A stretch of 64,000 nt of DNA from Hymenobacter perfusus (GTDB lineage: Bacteria > Bacteroidota > Bacteroidia > Cytophagales > Hymenobacteraceae): NCBI RefSeq assembly GCF_003944765.1, contig NZ_RWIU01000008.1, positions 1-64,000 of the forward strand, given 5' to 3'. Below, piece by piece: positions 17,579 to 27,707 of this stretch; within the stretch, counting starts at the first letter, position 1; every line of letters begins with the position of its first letter. The notes beneath the pieces were generated by a model. The model saw only the letters and a list, made by a program, of their open reading frames with translations, did no database searches and was not told where the DNA came from. Both the position numbers and the translations under genes were made by a program.

Positions 17579-20500
17579 TTAGTTGAGCAAAACCAGTTTC
17601 TCGTATTTCGATGCGGTAGTTGTAGCCGAGCCATTGGCTGAGCGCGTGCGCACACTTACGCGGTACACGTACACGCCCCGGGCCAACTGGTCCTGATACT
17701 CGTCGCGGCCATCCCAGCTGACGGCTGAAACGTGGGAGCCGCTGCCAAAAGCCGAGCCCTGCAACGTGCGCACCAATTTACCCGACACCGTAAAAATCTG
17801 CACCTGAATGTCCAGATCCTCGCCGCTGCGGTTGTGGTCGAAGTGGAAGGTGGTGTTGCGGGCAAAGGGGTTGGGATAATTCAGCACGTGCTGCAAGGCC
17901 AGTTTCTCGGTGGGCGCGGCCACAAACTCCACGGAGCGTTCAGCGGAGTTATTCCAGGTATCCCAGGCTTTCACGCGCAGCTCGTGGGGGCCGGCCGTGA
18001 GGTCTTTGAACTTGTATTCTACCCGACCTACCTGAAAACTGTCAGTTTTGGCAGTGTAGAATGAGTTGAGAATGGTCACTTTGCTGGCGTCCCCGTCCAG
18101 GGTGGCCGTGAGGTCGTGGCCGATGCCGGTGCCGGCCGTATTGATACCACTTTCGTCGCGCAGGTTGCCCAGCATGGTGGTGGTAAGACCCGTGAGGCCG
18201 CCAAATACAAACTGCTCATTATCCATGAACAGCCGGATGCGCGGCGGAATAGTGTCGCGGTAGGCGAGGGGGGAAGCATCCCCTACCGATACCAGCATCT
18301 GGCCGTGGGCATCGGTACGGGAAGCGACATCTGAGGCGTACAGGCTGATTTTGCCCAGTCCCACGCTGTAGTTGATATCCTTGGGCACTACGAACTGTAC
18401 TTTAAACTGCCCGTTGCGCACCGTGGCCGGCCCATCATACAGCACATTTTCGCGCACGGTAATAGGTACCGCCGGCGAATTGGCCTCGTTAGCCAGCGTC
18501 ATCACCACCGACTTCTTCTCGAAGACCTGTACGTTGGCCGTGCCATTGAAAGCGTTGTTCAGGCGGCCTCCCTGGCGCACTTCACCTTTCAGCTCCACGC
18601 GTTGCAAGGCCTTGAGCGTATCGGCCTGGGCCGCGCCGGCAGTTTTGCCGTTGATTTCCGTGATAACTGCCAGCTGCTCGGGGTAGGCCAGGCGCATAGA
18701 TGGGTCGCCGAGCAGAGCGTAGTTGCGGTTGTTGTCGCCGGCTACGGCAATGTTTTTGGCCGTCTGGCAGATGTCGCCGATACGGGGCATCGTGCCATCG
18801 GAGCGGGGCTTGAACAGGTCGTTGAAGAACTCAATGGCCAACGACTGGTTTTTATCGGCATACACCACGCGGGTAGTGGTCAGCAGCCCGATAGAGCCGC
18901 CGCTGATATCGGTCAGCGACAATTCGCCGGCGGAGGTAAACTCTGGATTGTCGTAGGTACTGAAGTCACAGGTGCCAGTGAACAGGAAGGGCAGGGTGGC
19001 GTCATTCTGGAGCCGCTGCACCGAACCGTTGGTCAAAATCTGCTCATCGGCCCAGCTCCGTGGGCTGCCGTGACCAATGTAGTTGATCAGCAAGGAGCCT
19101 TTCTCAAATGCTTCGTCCAGGGCTTTTTCAGCCGCCGGGGAGCGTTGGCCGGCGGCCACGATGGTTTGCGGATACAGGTCGAGGTACTGCTTGTACACAT
19201 TGTAGCCACGGGCTTTGGCCAAGGTGTCCAGCGGGTTGGCCAACTGGTCGCTGTAGTAGCTGAACAGGTTACCGTCGCCATCATCGGCCACAAAGGTCAG
19301 GCGGTTGCGCCACTTGCCGTAGCTGCTGGCCGCGTCGTAGCCAATTAGCTTTTTCACCACTAGGTTGGCCTGGTCGGTGGTGCGTACGGGCAGGCGGCCC
19401 ACGGCTACATCCATCAGCTCGTTGCTGGTGTTGGGCAGCCAGCCTCCTTCGTTGTCATCGAGCAGGGCATAATAGTCGTCGGAGGAGTAGGTAAGGCCCT
19501 GGGCATTGGGGCGGGCCCCCATCACCAGATCAAAGCCTTCCACCGACTCGTACACCGGCACGAAGTTCTGGTTGATTTTGTCGCCGTTAGCCGGCAAACG
19601 GTCTTTCCACCAATCAGGCAGCTTAGTAGCATCGTTGGTGATGTCGGCCTTATAGTCATAGGAGGCGTCGCCGAACAGCAGCAGGTACTGGCGGCGGCCG
19701 GTGGTATTCCGGTCGTACACCATTTTCATGAAGTCCCGGATGGCCGTTACGTCCTGCGCTCCGGAGCCAAACTCATTGTACACCTGCGTGGTGGTTACTA
19801 CTTGTGCGGTGAGCCCGTCGCGGGTGGTGCGGTGAGCGGCCAGCGCGTTGGCGGCCGTCAGGAAAGACGGGTGCGTGAGAATAACCAGCTCCAGCTTGCC
19901 ATCAAGGTTGAGCGCATGCAGGTTCTGGTTGCCGACTTTACCAAAGCCGCGCGGCGTAGGGAAGCTGCTGCCGGTAAAGGCTACAAACTCGCGTACCGAG
20001 TCAGTGCGGGCCAAAAACGTACCGTTGGTGTGGGCAACTGCCACCGGCCGGCGCGGATTGGTTACTTCCCAGACGGTGGCTCCCGTGGCGTTGCTCAGTT
20101 CAAACTGGCTGATGGCGGCCGCATTGATGTTTTCAAGGGAGCGGAATTCCAGCAGGCTGCCATTCAGGCGAAGCTGGCGCTGGGCATTCAGCTCCAAGTA
20201 GTCGAGGTAGCCCTTAGCGCCCGGATCGGTGCCCCCGGCGTACGTCAGGCTTATTTTTACTTCCGAGGGCGAGGTGCCCGGAACCGTGTAGGCTATATTG
20301 GAGAGGTTGGTATTGGCTATTTCCGGGTAGCAGCCATAGCCGCCGGTGCAGTTGTAGCCCGGTACCACCTGGCTTACGGTATTCTGCCCATTTACACTAG
20401 TCTGGAAAACAGTAGCGGAAGACGAGGCCGCCACCACGGAAGACGTCACCTGCGCTACTGAGCCGGCTACCAGATCAGCCACCGGAAATGCGGCCTCATG

Positions 20501-21523
20501 CTGCATCCCAGAAGCAGCGGAAAACTGCTCGCCTACCCACACCCGCCCCGATTTAGCTATATTCTGCAGCTCCCGCTCGTAAAACTGCCGTTCGTTGAAG
20601 GTGGTAATACGCCCCGAAGCCGACCCGCTTACGGTGGGCTTTGGGGCTACGCGCCGGCCGGTGCCGGAGCCTGCCGTCAGGAAATAGTAAGCAGTATCGG
20701 CGTATGGGTTTTGTTGGTGCCGGAACCGGTTGCTCAGGCCGTCGCGCGTCCATGTGTGTGGCCCCCGAGCGTAGAACAGAAAGTACTCGTTGTCGTCGAA
20801 GGTCGTGTTGCCGTCGCCCACGAACTGGATGGCGTTTTCGGCCAGGTCATCGGGGCGGTAGGCACTGTTGAGCTGGGGCAGGGTGCCCATAGCGTTGCCG
20901 TAGAGGCGCAGCCGGCTGGGGTCGAGGCCCTGCACATTCATGCCCAACCCACTCAGCGTGGCTTTATCGAGCTTATATACCCCGCTGCCGGGCACGCCAA
21001 TCTTAAACCAATCACCCTGACTAAGCGCGGAAGTACGCGTGTAGATGCGGGAGGCAGTGGGGCGCTGAGTAGCCGTGGTATATGCATAGGAGAAGGAAAC
21101 CAGCTTTTCAGCCTGGCCGGTCTGGGCGTTGCGCCGTAGCGGCTGAATAGCCAGCAACGTAACCGGCTGCCGGGTATCGGTACCCGAAATCAGCTGCAGC
21201 GTGGGAGTCGTGGGCAGTGCTGCCAGGTCCAGCTGTTTAGTATCGGCGGCCGGAACAGGCTCATATACCGCGTCGCGGAGCTGGCCCTGGGCTACTGTAC
21301 CGGCCAAGCGCAGCTGTAAAGTGCCCACCTGCTCGTTGGCACGGAACGACGCGCCCCGAAACGACGGTACCTGCCGCTTCTGCCCCCGTATGGCAATTGG
21401 TTCCGTACCCGTCCAGGTAACGCGGGCTCGCATTACCTGTTCCGACTGCGCCCGAGCAGTCTGCCCGGTTATCGTCAAAACCAGTGCAACCAGCCACCAG
21501 AACGTAGAATACCGCATACGCAA
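17579..21523 (-). CDS. porU: Type IX secretion system sortase PorU (C25 peptidase)
   Basis: At 1314 residues this is a full-length PorU, the surface transpeptidase that removes C-terminal sorting domains and attaches cargo to anionic LPS. After a signal peptide (cut near TARA, residue 25) comes a long beta-rich N-terminal region, then the gingipain-like C25 domain (about 530-900) with His818 in INYIGHGSPRSW and Cys852 in FTGTCDFSTYD, spaced as in Porphyromonas PorU. Ig-like domains follow. The C-terminus (NYPNPFARNTTFHFDHN through GVYVYRVSV) resembles a sorting domain that PorU retains. It is 175 bp behind pssA and just ahead of porV. Likely clients in this window are the proteins at 7260, 8586 and 34050. 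Confidence 0.95.
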   Translation of the reverse strand: MRMRYSTFWWLVALVLTITGQTARAQSEQVMRARVTWTGTEPIAIRGQKRQVPSFRGASFRANEQVGTLQLRLAGTVAQGQLRDAVYEPVPAADTKQLDLAALPTTPTLQLISGTDTRQPVTLLAIQPLRRNAQTGQAEKLVSFSYAYTTATQRPTASRIYTRTSALSQGDWFKIGVPGSGVYKLDKATLSGLGMNVQGLDPSRLRLYGNAMGTLPQLNSAYRPDDLAENAIQFVGDGNTTFDDNEYFLFYARGPHTWTRDGLSNRFRHQQNPYADTAYYFLTAGSGTGRRVAPKPTVSGSASGRITTFNERQFYERELQNIAKSGRVWVGEQFSAASGMQHEAAFPVADLVAGSVAQVTSSVVAASSSATVFQTSVNGQNTVSQVVPGYNCTGGYGCYPEIANTNLSNIAYTVPGTSPSEVKISLTYAGGTDPGAKGYLDYLELNAQRQLRLNGSLLEFRSLENINAAAISQFELSNATGATVWEVTNPRRPVAVAHTNGTFLARTDSVREFVAFTGSSFPTPRGFGKVGNQNLHALNLDGKLELVILTHPSFLTAANALAAHRTTRDGLTAQVVTTTQVYNEFGSGAQDVTAIRDFMKMVYDRNTTGRRQYLLLFGDASYDYKADITNDATKLPDWWKDRLPANGDKINQNFVPVYESVEGFDLVMGARPNAQGLTYSSDDYYALLDDNEGGWLPNTSNELMDVAVGRLPVRTTDQANLVVKKLIGYDAASSYGKWRNRLTFVADDGDGNLFSYYSDQLANPLDTLAKARGYNVYKQYLDLYPQTIVAAGQRSPAAEKALDEAFEKGSLLINYIGHGSPRSWADEQILTNGSVQRLQNDATLPFLFTGTCDFSTYDNPEFTSAGELSLTDISGGSIGLLTTTRVVYADKNQSLAIEFFNDLFKPRSDGTMPRIGDICQTAKNIAVAGDNNRNYALLGDPSMRLAYPEQLAVITEINGKTAGAAQADTLKALQRVELKGEVRQGGRLNNAFNGTANVQVFEKKSVVMTLANEANSPAVPITVRENVLYDGPATVRNGQFKVQFVVPKDINYSVGLGKISLYASDVASRTDAHGQMLVSVGDASPLAYRDTIPPRIRLFMDNEQFVFGGLTGLTTTMLGNLRDESGINTAGTGIGHDLTATLDGDASKVTILNSFYTAKTDSFQVGRVEYKFKDLTAGPHELRVKAWDTWNNSAERSVEFVAAPTEKLALQHVLNYPNPFARNTTFHFDHNRSGEDLDIQVQIFTVSGKLVRTLQGSAFGSGSHVSAVSWDGRDEYQDQLARGVYVYRVSVRTRSANGSATTTASKYEKLVLLN

Positions 21524-21698
21524 AGCTCAAGAATCAACGAAAAGGAAAGGATGCTTTCGAGGGGCAACAGGTTGGGGGGCAACACAGTTCAGGAATGGCT
21601 ATTTAACTGCCCAGGCGAATAATTATTGCAATCTGCTAAGAGAAAAAACGCCGAATCAGGTAAACGTATTCTGCTCTGGCTATGGATTGCCGGGGTTG

Positions 21699-22403
21699 TT
21701 ACGCGGCTTCGATTTTGGGCTTTGCCGGGCTCAGCACTGAAAGCAGCACGTACAACAGAATGATGAGCGGAATGGCGGCGGCCCACAGCCACAAAAATAG
21801 CCCAACGCTAAGCAGCAGGAACACAAACCGCACCTGGTTGTCCTGCCAGCGAAACGATTTGAACTTCAGGGCAAATAGCGGTAACTCAGCTACCAGCAGC
21901 CCGGAAAGTACCAGCGTGAGCCCCAGCAGCACCCACGGATTCAGGACGTAGGGGCTGAGGGCAAACCGGTCGTTGGCCAGAATCAGGGGCAGCGAGGCGA
22001 CTACCAAAGTGCAGGCCGGCGTGGGTAGCCCAATAAAGGAATCGGACTGGCGGGTGTCGTTGTTGAATTTGGCCAGCCGCAAAGCCGAAAATACCGTCAC
22101 GATAAAGCCGGCATACGGCAGCCAGGTGGGCATTCCGGCCCCGCTCTGCCGCAGCAAATCAAACAGAAACGCTCCCGGTACCACCCCAAACGACACAACA
22201 TCAGCCAGGGAATCGAGGTCTTTGCCGATGGGGGAGGATACGTGCAGGGCCCGCGCCAGTAAGCCGTCGAAGAAGTCGAACAAAGCCGAAAGGCCAACGA
22301 AATATGCTCCCGTTTCCAGGTCACCGGCAAAAATGTGGCAGATGGCCAGGCAGCCCGAAAAAAGGTTCAGGCAGGTAACGGCGTTGGGAAGGTGCTTTTT
22401 CAA
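21699..22403 (-). CDS. pssA: CDP-diacylglycerol-serine O-phosphatidyltransferase
   Basis: This 234-residue inner-membrane enzyme transfers phosphatidyl from CDP-diacylglycerol to serine, making phosphatidylserine, the precursor of phosphatidylethanolamine. The CDP-alcohol phosphotransferase signature is complete: Asp46-Gly47, Ala50-Arg51, Gly60, Asp64 and Asp68 in the DGx2ARx8Gx3Dx3D pattern. Several hydrophobic helices surround it (about 10-30, 75-110, 130-200). The opening KHLPNAVTCLNLFSGCLA is typical of the type II PssA group. It lies between the MBL hydrolase (88 bp upstream) and porU. Phosphatidylglycerophosphate synthase is excluded by the N-terminal motif and length. Confidence 0.93.
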   Translation of the reverse strand: MKKHLPNAVTCLNLFSGCLAICHIFAGDLETGAYFVGLSALFDFFDGLLARALHVSSPIGKDLDSLADVVSFGVVPGAFLFDLLRQSGAGMPTWLPYAGFIVTVFSALRLAKFNNDTRQSDSFIGLPTPACTLVVASLPLILANDRFALSPYVLNPWVLLGLTLVLSGLLVAELPLFALKFKSFRWQDNQVRFVFLLLSVGLFLWLWAAAIPLIILLYVLLSVLSPAKPKIEAA

Positions 22404-22491
22404 GTAGAAGCGGCGGATTAGAAATGCTATGAAAAGGCAGTGGCCTGGGGCACCAGGCCAGCTATTGTGCAGCGGTAGGTAGCCGGCGGCC

Positions 22492-23127
22492 TTATTTCAG
22501 GAATGGATTGCTACGGCGCTCCTGTCCTACAGTGGTAGCCGGGCCGTGACCGGGGTATACTACCGTCTCGTCGGGGAGCGTCAGGAACTGGGTTTTGATG
22601 CTGGTAATGAGCGTGGCATAGTCGCCGCCGGGCAAATCGGTGCGGCCGATGCTGCCCTGAAACAGCACGTCGCCGCCGATTACGGTACTGGTAGGAGCGT
22701 GGTAGAATACCACGTGACCGGGCGCGTGACCGGGTGCGAATCGCACTTCCAACTCTGTTTCCCCAAAGCCAATCGGCTCTCCGGGCGTCAGAAAACCAGT
22801 GGGCTCGGCTGGGTTGTACTTCGGGAAGCCGTAGCTGGGCGCATACGTTGGCACTGCCCGGAGCGTGGCCAGATCAGCCTCGTGAATCAGGAAGGGTACC
22901 TTATAGGTATCGAGAATGAATTGATTGCCGAAGACGTGGTCGATGTGGCAATGCGTGTTCACCAGTAATACTACCCGCAGGCCCTGGGCAGCAATGAATT
23001 GTTGGAGGGCTTCCTGCTCGGCCGGCTCGTAGCAGCCGGGGTCAACCACCACGCAGTGGCCGGTGGTATCGTGCAGCAGGTAGGTATTCTCGGAAAAAGC
23101 GTTGAAAGTAAATCCCGAAACAGTCAT
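22492..23127 (-). CDS. Metallo-beta-lactamase-fold hydrolase (glyoxalase II-like)
   Basis: A 211-residue cytosolic hydrolase. The start at 23127 (MTVSGFTFNAFSENTYLL) matches family N-termini; the longer frame to 23163 adds an unlike leader. Metal ligands are plain: THCHIDH (His59, His61, Asp63, His64), GHAPGHVVFYH, the bridging Asp in IGGDVLFQGSIGRTD, and the last His in VYPGHGPATTVGQER. This is the GloB/YcbL-type arrangement, so a thioester hydrolase is likely, but the substrate is not determined. It is the first gene of the minus-strand run leading through pssA to porU, and diverges from the FAD oxidoreductase across 117 bp. Confidence 0.9.
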   Translation of the reverse strand: MTVSGFTFNAFSENTYLLHDTTGHCVVVDPGCYEPAEQEALQQFIAAQGLRVVLLVNTHCHIDHVFGNQFILDTYKVPFLIHEADLATLRAVPTYAPSYGFPKYNPAEPTGFLTPGEPIGFGETELEVRFAPGHAPGHVVFYHAPTSTVIGGDVLFQGSIGRTDLPGGDYATLITSIKTQFLTLPDETVVYPGHGPATTVGQERRSNPFLK

Positions 23128-23244
23128 GGAAAAGAAAGGAAAACCGGAGCGGAGCCCGTGCACATTTGGGAGGGTAAGTTACAACTTGTCGGGTGGAGTA
23201 ACGCCGGACGCCAACTTTCCATATTCCCCCTTACCTTGCTCCCA

Positions 23245-24357
23245 ATGACGCGCGTTGAGTATTTATTGGTAGGCTACGGCATTGCCGGGGCTACGTTGGC
23301 GGCCGAGTTGCGCCACCGGGGGCACCAGGTTCTGGTGCTGGATACCCTGCAGCCCGATTCGGCTTCCCGGGTAGCGGCCGGCCTGATGAACCCGGTGGCC
23401 GGCAAGCGGTTTGCCTTGGCCTGGCGCGCCGATGAGCTTCTGACGGCTGCCATTGCCTTTTACCGGGCGCAGGAAGAGCGCCTGAAGCAGCCTTTTCTGC
23501 AGGAGTTGCCCATTATAAAGCTGTTCTCTTCCACTCAGGAGCAGAATACCATGCTGGCCCGCAGTGCCGACCAGCCCTGGCAGGATTTTGTGCCAGAACC
23601 CACCGGCGAGCTGCCCGAAATAGCGGGAGTGCAGCAGGAAATGGGCGGGCTGTGCATTCAACGGGGCGGCTACGTGCTGGTGGAGGAGTTGCTTACCGCA
23701 CTTACAGCGGAAGGCGTGCGGGAAGGTTGGCTGCGGCACGAAACTTTTGATTGGGGCCGGCTTGTTGCCGATCCGGCAGGAGGCTTCACTTACGCCGACC
23801 AGGTGCATGCTCGGCACGTGGTTAGCTGTGAGGGAGCCGCTGCCGTGCATAACCCGTATTTCCGCTGGCTGCCGCTGACCCCTAACCAGGGAGAGGTGCT
23901 GGAAGTGGAATGCGCGGGGCTGCCGGCAGAGGTGGTGCTGAACAAGGGGGCCTACGTGGTGCCGCTCGGCAACGACCGGCTACGCGTAGGCGCTACGTAC
24001 CGCTGGCCACCTTTCGCGGCAGGCATTACGCCTGAGGCCCGTGAGGAGCTTAGCCAGCGCCTGCAGGCCATGGTCAGCTTACCCTTCCGGGTAACCGCGC
24101 AGCGGGCCGGCGTGCGGCCCGCCGTGCGTGACCGGAAGCCGCTGCTGGGCACCCACCCGGAAACGCCGGGCGTCCACATTTTCAATGGGTTTGGCTCGAA
24201 AGGGGTAATGATGGCCCCGCGCCTGGCCCAGGTAATGGCCGACTGGCTGGAAAGTGACGTAGAGCCTTGGCCCGAAGTCAATATCCGGCGGTATTTTACG
24301 TTGTATTCTTCCCGGCCGGCTGTGGCCGGCCCGGCTTCCTCCGCGTCTCGCTCCTAG
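23245..24357 (+). CDS. FAD-dependent oxidoreductase, DAO family
   Basis: A 370-residue flavoprotein. The ATG at 23245 opens straight into the nucleotide-binding fold (YLLVGYGIAGATLAAELRHRG, GxGxxG at 10-15, acidic end VLD). The family middle (AAGLMNPVAGKRF, EVVLNKGAYVVPLG) and the C-terminal FAD motif (AGVRPAVRDRKPLLGTHPE, then FNGFGSKGVMMAPRLA) are intact. Members oxidise amines or amino acids (sarcosine, glycine, D-amino acids, or the MnmC C-terminal reaction); which one is not clear here. An upstream frame to 22999 runs antisense to the MBL gene and is rejected. A near -7 box (TACCTTGC at 23233) sits only 4 nt before the ATG. Confidence 0.88.
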   Translation: MTRVEYLLVGYGIAGATLAAELRHRGHQVLVLDTLQPDSASRVAAGLMNPVAGKRFALAWRADELLTAAIAFYRAQEERLKQPFLQELPIIKLFSSTQEQNTMLARSADQPWQDFVPEPTGELPEIAGVQQEMGGLCIQRGGYVLVEELLTALTAEGVREGWLRHETFDWGRLVADPAGGFTYADQVHARHVVSCEGAAAVHNPYFRWLPLTPNQGEVLEVECAGLPAEVVLNKGAYVVPLGNDRLRVGATYRWPPFAAGITPEAREELSQRLQAMVSLPFRVTAQRAGVRPAVRDRKPLLGTHPETPGVHIFNGFGSKGVMMAPRLAQVMADWLESDVEPWPEVNIRRYFTLYSSRPAVAGPASSASRS

Positions 24358-24367
24358 CTTTCCTTAT

Positions 24368-27300
24368 ATGAAGCACATATCCTTTCTTTTCCGGCCCCGC
24401 GTGAGCGGGCCGGCCGGCCTGGCGGCTTTGCTGCTGGGCGTGCTGCTTTCCGGTACAACTGCCTGGGCCCAAACGGCCCAGGAGCCGTTCGGGCGCGTGC
24501 GCATCCAGTACAAGGACTTCGACTGGCAGCAGCTCAATACCCAGAATTTCAACATCTATTATTACGCCGGAGGTGAAGCCAATGCCCGGCACGCCGCCGA
24601 GTACGCCGAAAAAGAACTGCAGCGCATCACCGGCCTGATAGGGTACTATCCCTACTCCAAAACCACTATTATGCTCTTTAACTCCGTAGGCGACCTGCGG
24701 CAGAGCAACGTGGGCTTGAGCAGCGACAAGTACCAGACCGGTGGCGAAACCTCTCTGCTGCGCATGACCAAGGTGCAGATTGCCTTTGAGGGTCAGCAAA
24801 CCCGGTTTAAGCAGGACTTGAGCAACCGTATCACCCAGGTGCTGCTCAACGATATGATGTATGGCGGCTCGCTGAAGGAAGTTATCCAGAGCAGCTATCT
24901 ATTGCAGCTGCCCGACTGGTTTATCAGTGGGGCCTCGGCTTACGCGGCGCAGGGCTGGAGCGTGGAAATGGACGACTACATGCGTACCATGACCAAAGAG
25001 CACGAGGGCACCCGGACGGCTCCGTTCTTTGTGCGCAACCCTGAGCTGGCCGGCCAGAGCCTGTGGAATTACATTGCGGAGCGCTACGGCTACACCAGCA
25101 TCCAGAATATTCTGAACCTTACCCGCATTACCCGCGACGTGGAAGTGGGTATCAGCTCCTCGCTGAATGTACCGTATAAAGTCTTCCTGAAAGACTGGCT
25201 GGGCTATTACCGCCAGCTTAATTCGCAGCCCCGCACGCCATATCAGGAGGCCAGCGAGAAAAACCGCATTGTCGGCCGCAACCGCAAGGGAACCATCTAC
25301 AGCCAGCCGGTAATAAGCCCCAACGGGCAGCGCATGGCCTACGTGCAGAACGACCAGGGCCGCTACCGGGTGCAGGTGGTGAATAAGGATGGCTCGGGTC
25401 GTAACATGATTCACCGGGGTGGCTACAAAACCCCTGATCAGCAGGTAGAAACCCGCCTGCCGGTGCTGGCCTGGCGCGGCAACGGCCAGATTGCGGTGGC
25501 CGAAGAAGACAAAGGCCAGCAAACCCTGCAGCTGCGGGAGGCCAGCGGCGGCGTGAGCAATATGCTGGCCCGGCTGAAAAGCCTGCTGCCCAGCTTTGGC
25601 CGCAGCACCTCGTTGTTTGCCCAGTTCTCGCAGGTGACTGACCTGAACTACTCACCCGATGGTAAATCACTGGTATTTAGCGGAGTTCGGAACGGGCAGA
25701 ACGATTTGTACCTGCTGCGCGCCGGAAGCCGCACCCCCGAAAAGCTGACGAATGATGTATTTGATGACGTAGAACCGGCTTTTCTGCCTGGGGGCGGCGG
25801 CATCCTGTTCAGCTCAAACCGCTGGCTCGACTCGGCCGGTACGGCGAAGGGCAGCTTCGGGGCCGTGGTGAATAACTACGACCTGTATCTGTACCACCTC
25901 GATGGTCGCCCGCAGCCGGTGGAAGTTCTGGTAAACACCATTTCCAACGAAGGCCGGCCCCGTGCCATTTCCGACTCGGAAGTGCTGTTTGTGGGCGAGG
26001 AAAGCGGAATCCGTAGCCTTTACCGCCTGACGCTGGCTACCCGGCAGTACCAGCCGGTGACCAGCTTCCTGGCCAGCATCAAGGACTACGATTACAACAG
26101 CACCAGCAACACGCTGGGCCTGGTGGCCGCTGAAGATGGGCACGACAATGTGTATCTCTACCCCGGCTACACCCTGCCTACTGACCTGACCCTGTTCAAA
26201 ACCGCCCGTCAGGAAACTCTGGAGGACCGCTCGAAACCGGCTAAAGCAGCGGCTCCGGCTCCTAACCGGCCCGGCCCGACTGTGGTCAACGCTACGCAGC
26301 AAACCACTGCTCCGGCCGCCGCGTCGGAAGCAGCTCCGGAAACAACTCCGGCCAGACCGGCCGATAACCGCGTCAATACCAATGCGTACGAGTTTGATGA
26401 GGACATTCCGGCCTCCCGGGCTTCGCCTACGGTAGCCAAGCGCCGGCCTGCCACGGTGGTGGCCCTGCCCAAAGCCGCCCCCGCCGAAACATCGGCTCCG
26501 TCCGGCCCCTTCCGCTACGATACCCGCTTCAGCATCGACAACGTGGTATCCACGCTATATTCTGATCCGTTGCTGGGCCTTGGGCTGAGAGGGCAGGTAA
26601 ATATGTCGGATCTGATGGAGGACCACCGTATTCAGGCGGGCATTTTTGCCCTTACCGACCTGCGGACCAGCAACATCTTTGCCGAGTACACCAACCTTAA
26701 GCACCGCTACGACTGGAGCGTCAGGTACCAGAAACAGGCCTATTTCGTGAGCCTGGAGAGCTTTGGGCGCGTGCGCTACGGGCGTCATGAAATTGCGCCC
26801 ACGCTGGCTTACCCGCTTACCCACAACCTGAGCGTACGTCTGGGGCCGCGCTTTGTAAGCGTGAGCCGCAAAATCTTCGCGGACCTCAGCAACTCCACCG
26901 ACCGCAGCACCAACTACCTGGGAGGCGAGGGCGAACTGGTGTTCGATAACTCCATTGCCACCGGCGTAAACATGCTGCAGGGCACCCGCATGAAAGCCGG
27001 GGTAACGCGCCTGCGGGACCTAGATGGCCACGGCACCGACTTCACCAAGATTTTTGTGGACCTGCGTCACTACCAGAAAATTCACCGGCAATTGATCTGG
27101 GCCAACCGGGCCAGCTTTGGCCAGTACATCGGGGGCGGCACCGCGCAGCCTTTCTTCCGGCTAGGCGGCATGGATAACTGGCTGAACTACGATTACAACG
27201 ACAGCCAGTTCATCACCGCCGACCAGTCATCGGTAACGGACCCCACGCGCCTAGACCCCACCCAGATGTTCTATCAGCAGTTTGTGACCAACCTGCGGGG

Positions 27301-27685
27301 CTTCAACTACAGCAAGCGGGTAGGCCAGAAATACGTGCTGTTCAACTCCGAGCTGCGGCTGCCCATCATCCAATATTTCTCGCATCGGCCGATTGAATCG
27401 GGCTTCTTCCGCAATCTGCAGCTCACCGCTTTCGGCGACATGGGTACCACTTACTCAGGTGCAAATCCATTTAGCGTAAATAACTCCAACAACACGCAAA
27501 CGGTGGAGGAAGGAGCCTTCACAGCTTCCGTCGTGAACTTCACCAACCCCATGCTGTATGGCTACGGGGTTGGTATGCGCACTACCATGCTGGGCTTTTA
27601 CGTGAAGGGCGATGTAGCCTGGGGCCGCGAACAATACAACAACCAGGGCCCCAAGCTGTACGTGACGCTGGGTTACGACTTTTAG
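24368..27685 (+). CDS. Peptidase-like / PD40 propeller / outer-membrane barrel protein
   Basis: A 1105-residue, three-part envelope protein. After a signal peptide (cut after TTAWA, about 35) comes a domain (about 40-300) resembling gluzincin (MA-clan) peptidases, but the zinc helix reads RITQVLLNDMMYGG with no HExxH, and the usual WxxEG reads WFISGASAY near 183, so it looks catalytically dead. A TolB-like PD40 propeller follows (about 310-640; YSPDGKSLVFSG, FLPGGGGILFSSNRW). A Pro/Ala/Thr-rich linker (about 620-725) leads to a C-terminal barrel of the Omp85/surface-antigen kind ending in LYVTLGYDF. A role in outer-membrane assembly or export is plausible, not shown. It starts 10 bp after the FAD enzyme. 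Confidence 0.85.
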   Translation: MKHISFLFRPRVSGPAGLAALLLGVLLSGTTAWAQTAQEPFGRVRIQYKDFDWQQLNTQNFNIYYYAGGEANARHAAEYAEKELQRITGLIGYYPYSKTTIMLFNSVGDLRQSNVGLSSDKYQTGGETSLLRMTKVQIAFEGQQTRFKQDLSNRITQVLLNDMMYGGSLKEVIQSSYLLQLPDWFISGASAYAAQGWSVEMDDYMRTMTKEHEGTRTAPFFVRNPELAGQSLWNYIAERYGYTSIQNILNLTRITRDVEVGISSSLNVPYKVFLKDWLGYYRQLNSQPRTPYQEASEKNRIVGRNRKGTIYSQPVISPNGQRMAYVQNDQGRYRVQVVNKDGSGRNMIHRGGYKTPDQQVETRLPVLAWRGNGQIAVAEEDKGQQTLQLREASGGVSNMLARLKSLLPSFGRSTSLFAQFSQVTDLNYSPDGKSLVFSGVRNGQNDLYLLRAGSRTPEKLTNDVFDDVEPAFLPGGGGILFSSNRWLDSAGTAKGSFGAVVNNYDLYLYHLDGRPQPVEVLVNTISNEGRPRAISDSEVLFVGEESGIRSLYRLTLATRQYQPVTSFLASIKDYDYNSTSNTLGLVAAEDGHDNVYLYPGYTLPTDLTLFKTARQETLEDRSKPAKAAAPAPNRPGPTVVNATQQTTAPAAASEAAPETTPARPADNRVNTNAYEFDEDIPASRASPTVAKRRPATVVALPKAAPAETSAPSGPFRYDTRFSIDNVVSTLYSDPLLGLGLRGQVNMSDLMEDHRIQAGIFALTDLRTSNIFAEYTNLKHRYDWSVRYQKQAYFVSLESFGRVRYGRHEIAPTLAYPLTHNLSVRLGPRFVSVSRKIFADLSNSTDRSTNYLGGEGELVFDNSIATGVNMLQGTRMKAGVTRLRDLDGHGTDFTKIFVDLRHYQKIHRQLIWANRASFGQYIGGGTAQPFFRLGGMDNWLNYDYNDSQFITADQSSVTDPTRLDPTQMFYQQFVTNLRGFNYSKRVGQKYVLFNSELRLPIIQYFSHRPIESGFFRNLQLTAFGDMGTTYSGANPFSVNNSNNTQTVEEGAFTASVVNFTNPMLYGYGVGMRTTMLGFYVKGDVAWGREQYNNQGPKLYVTLGYDF

Positions 27686-27707
27686 AACAGCTTCCCGTAA
27701 CCACGCT

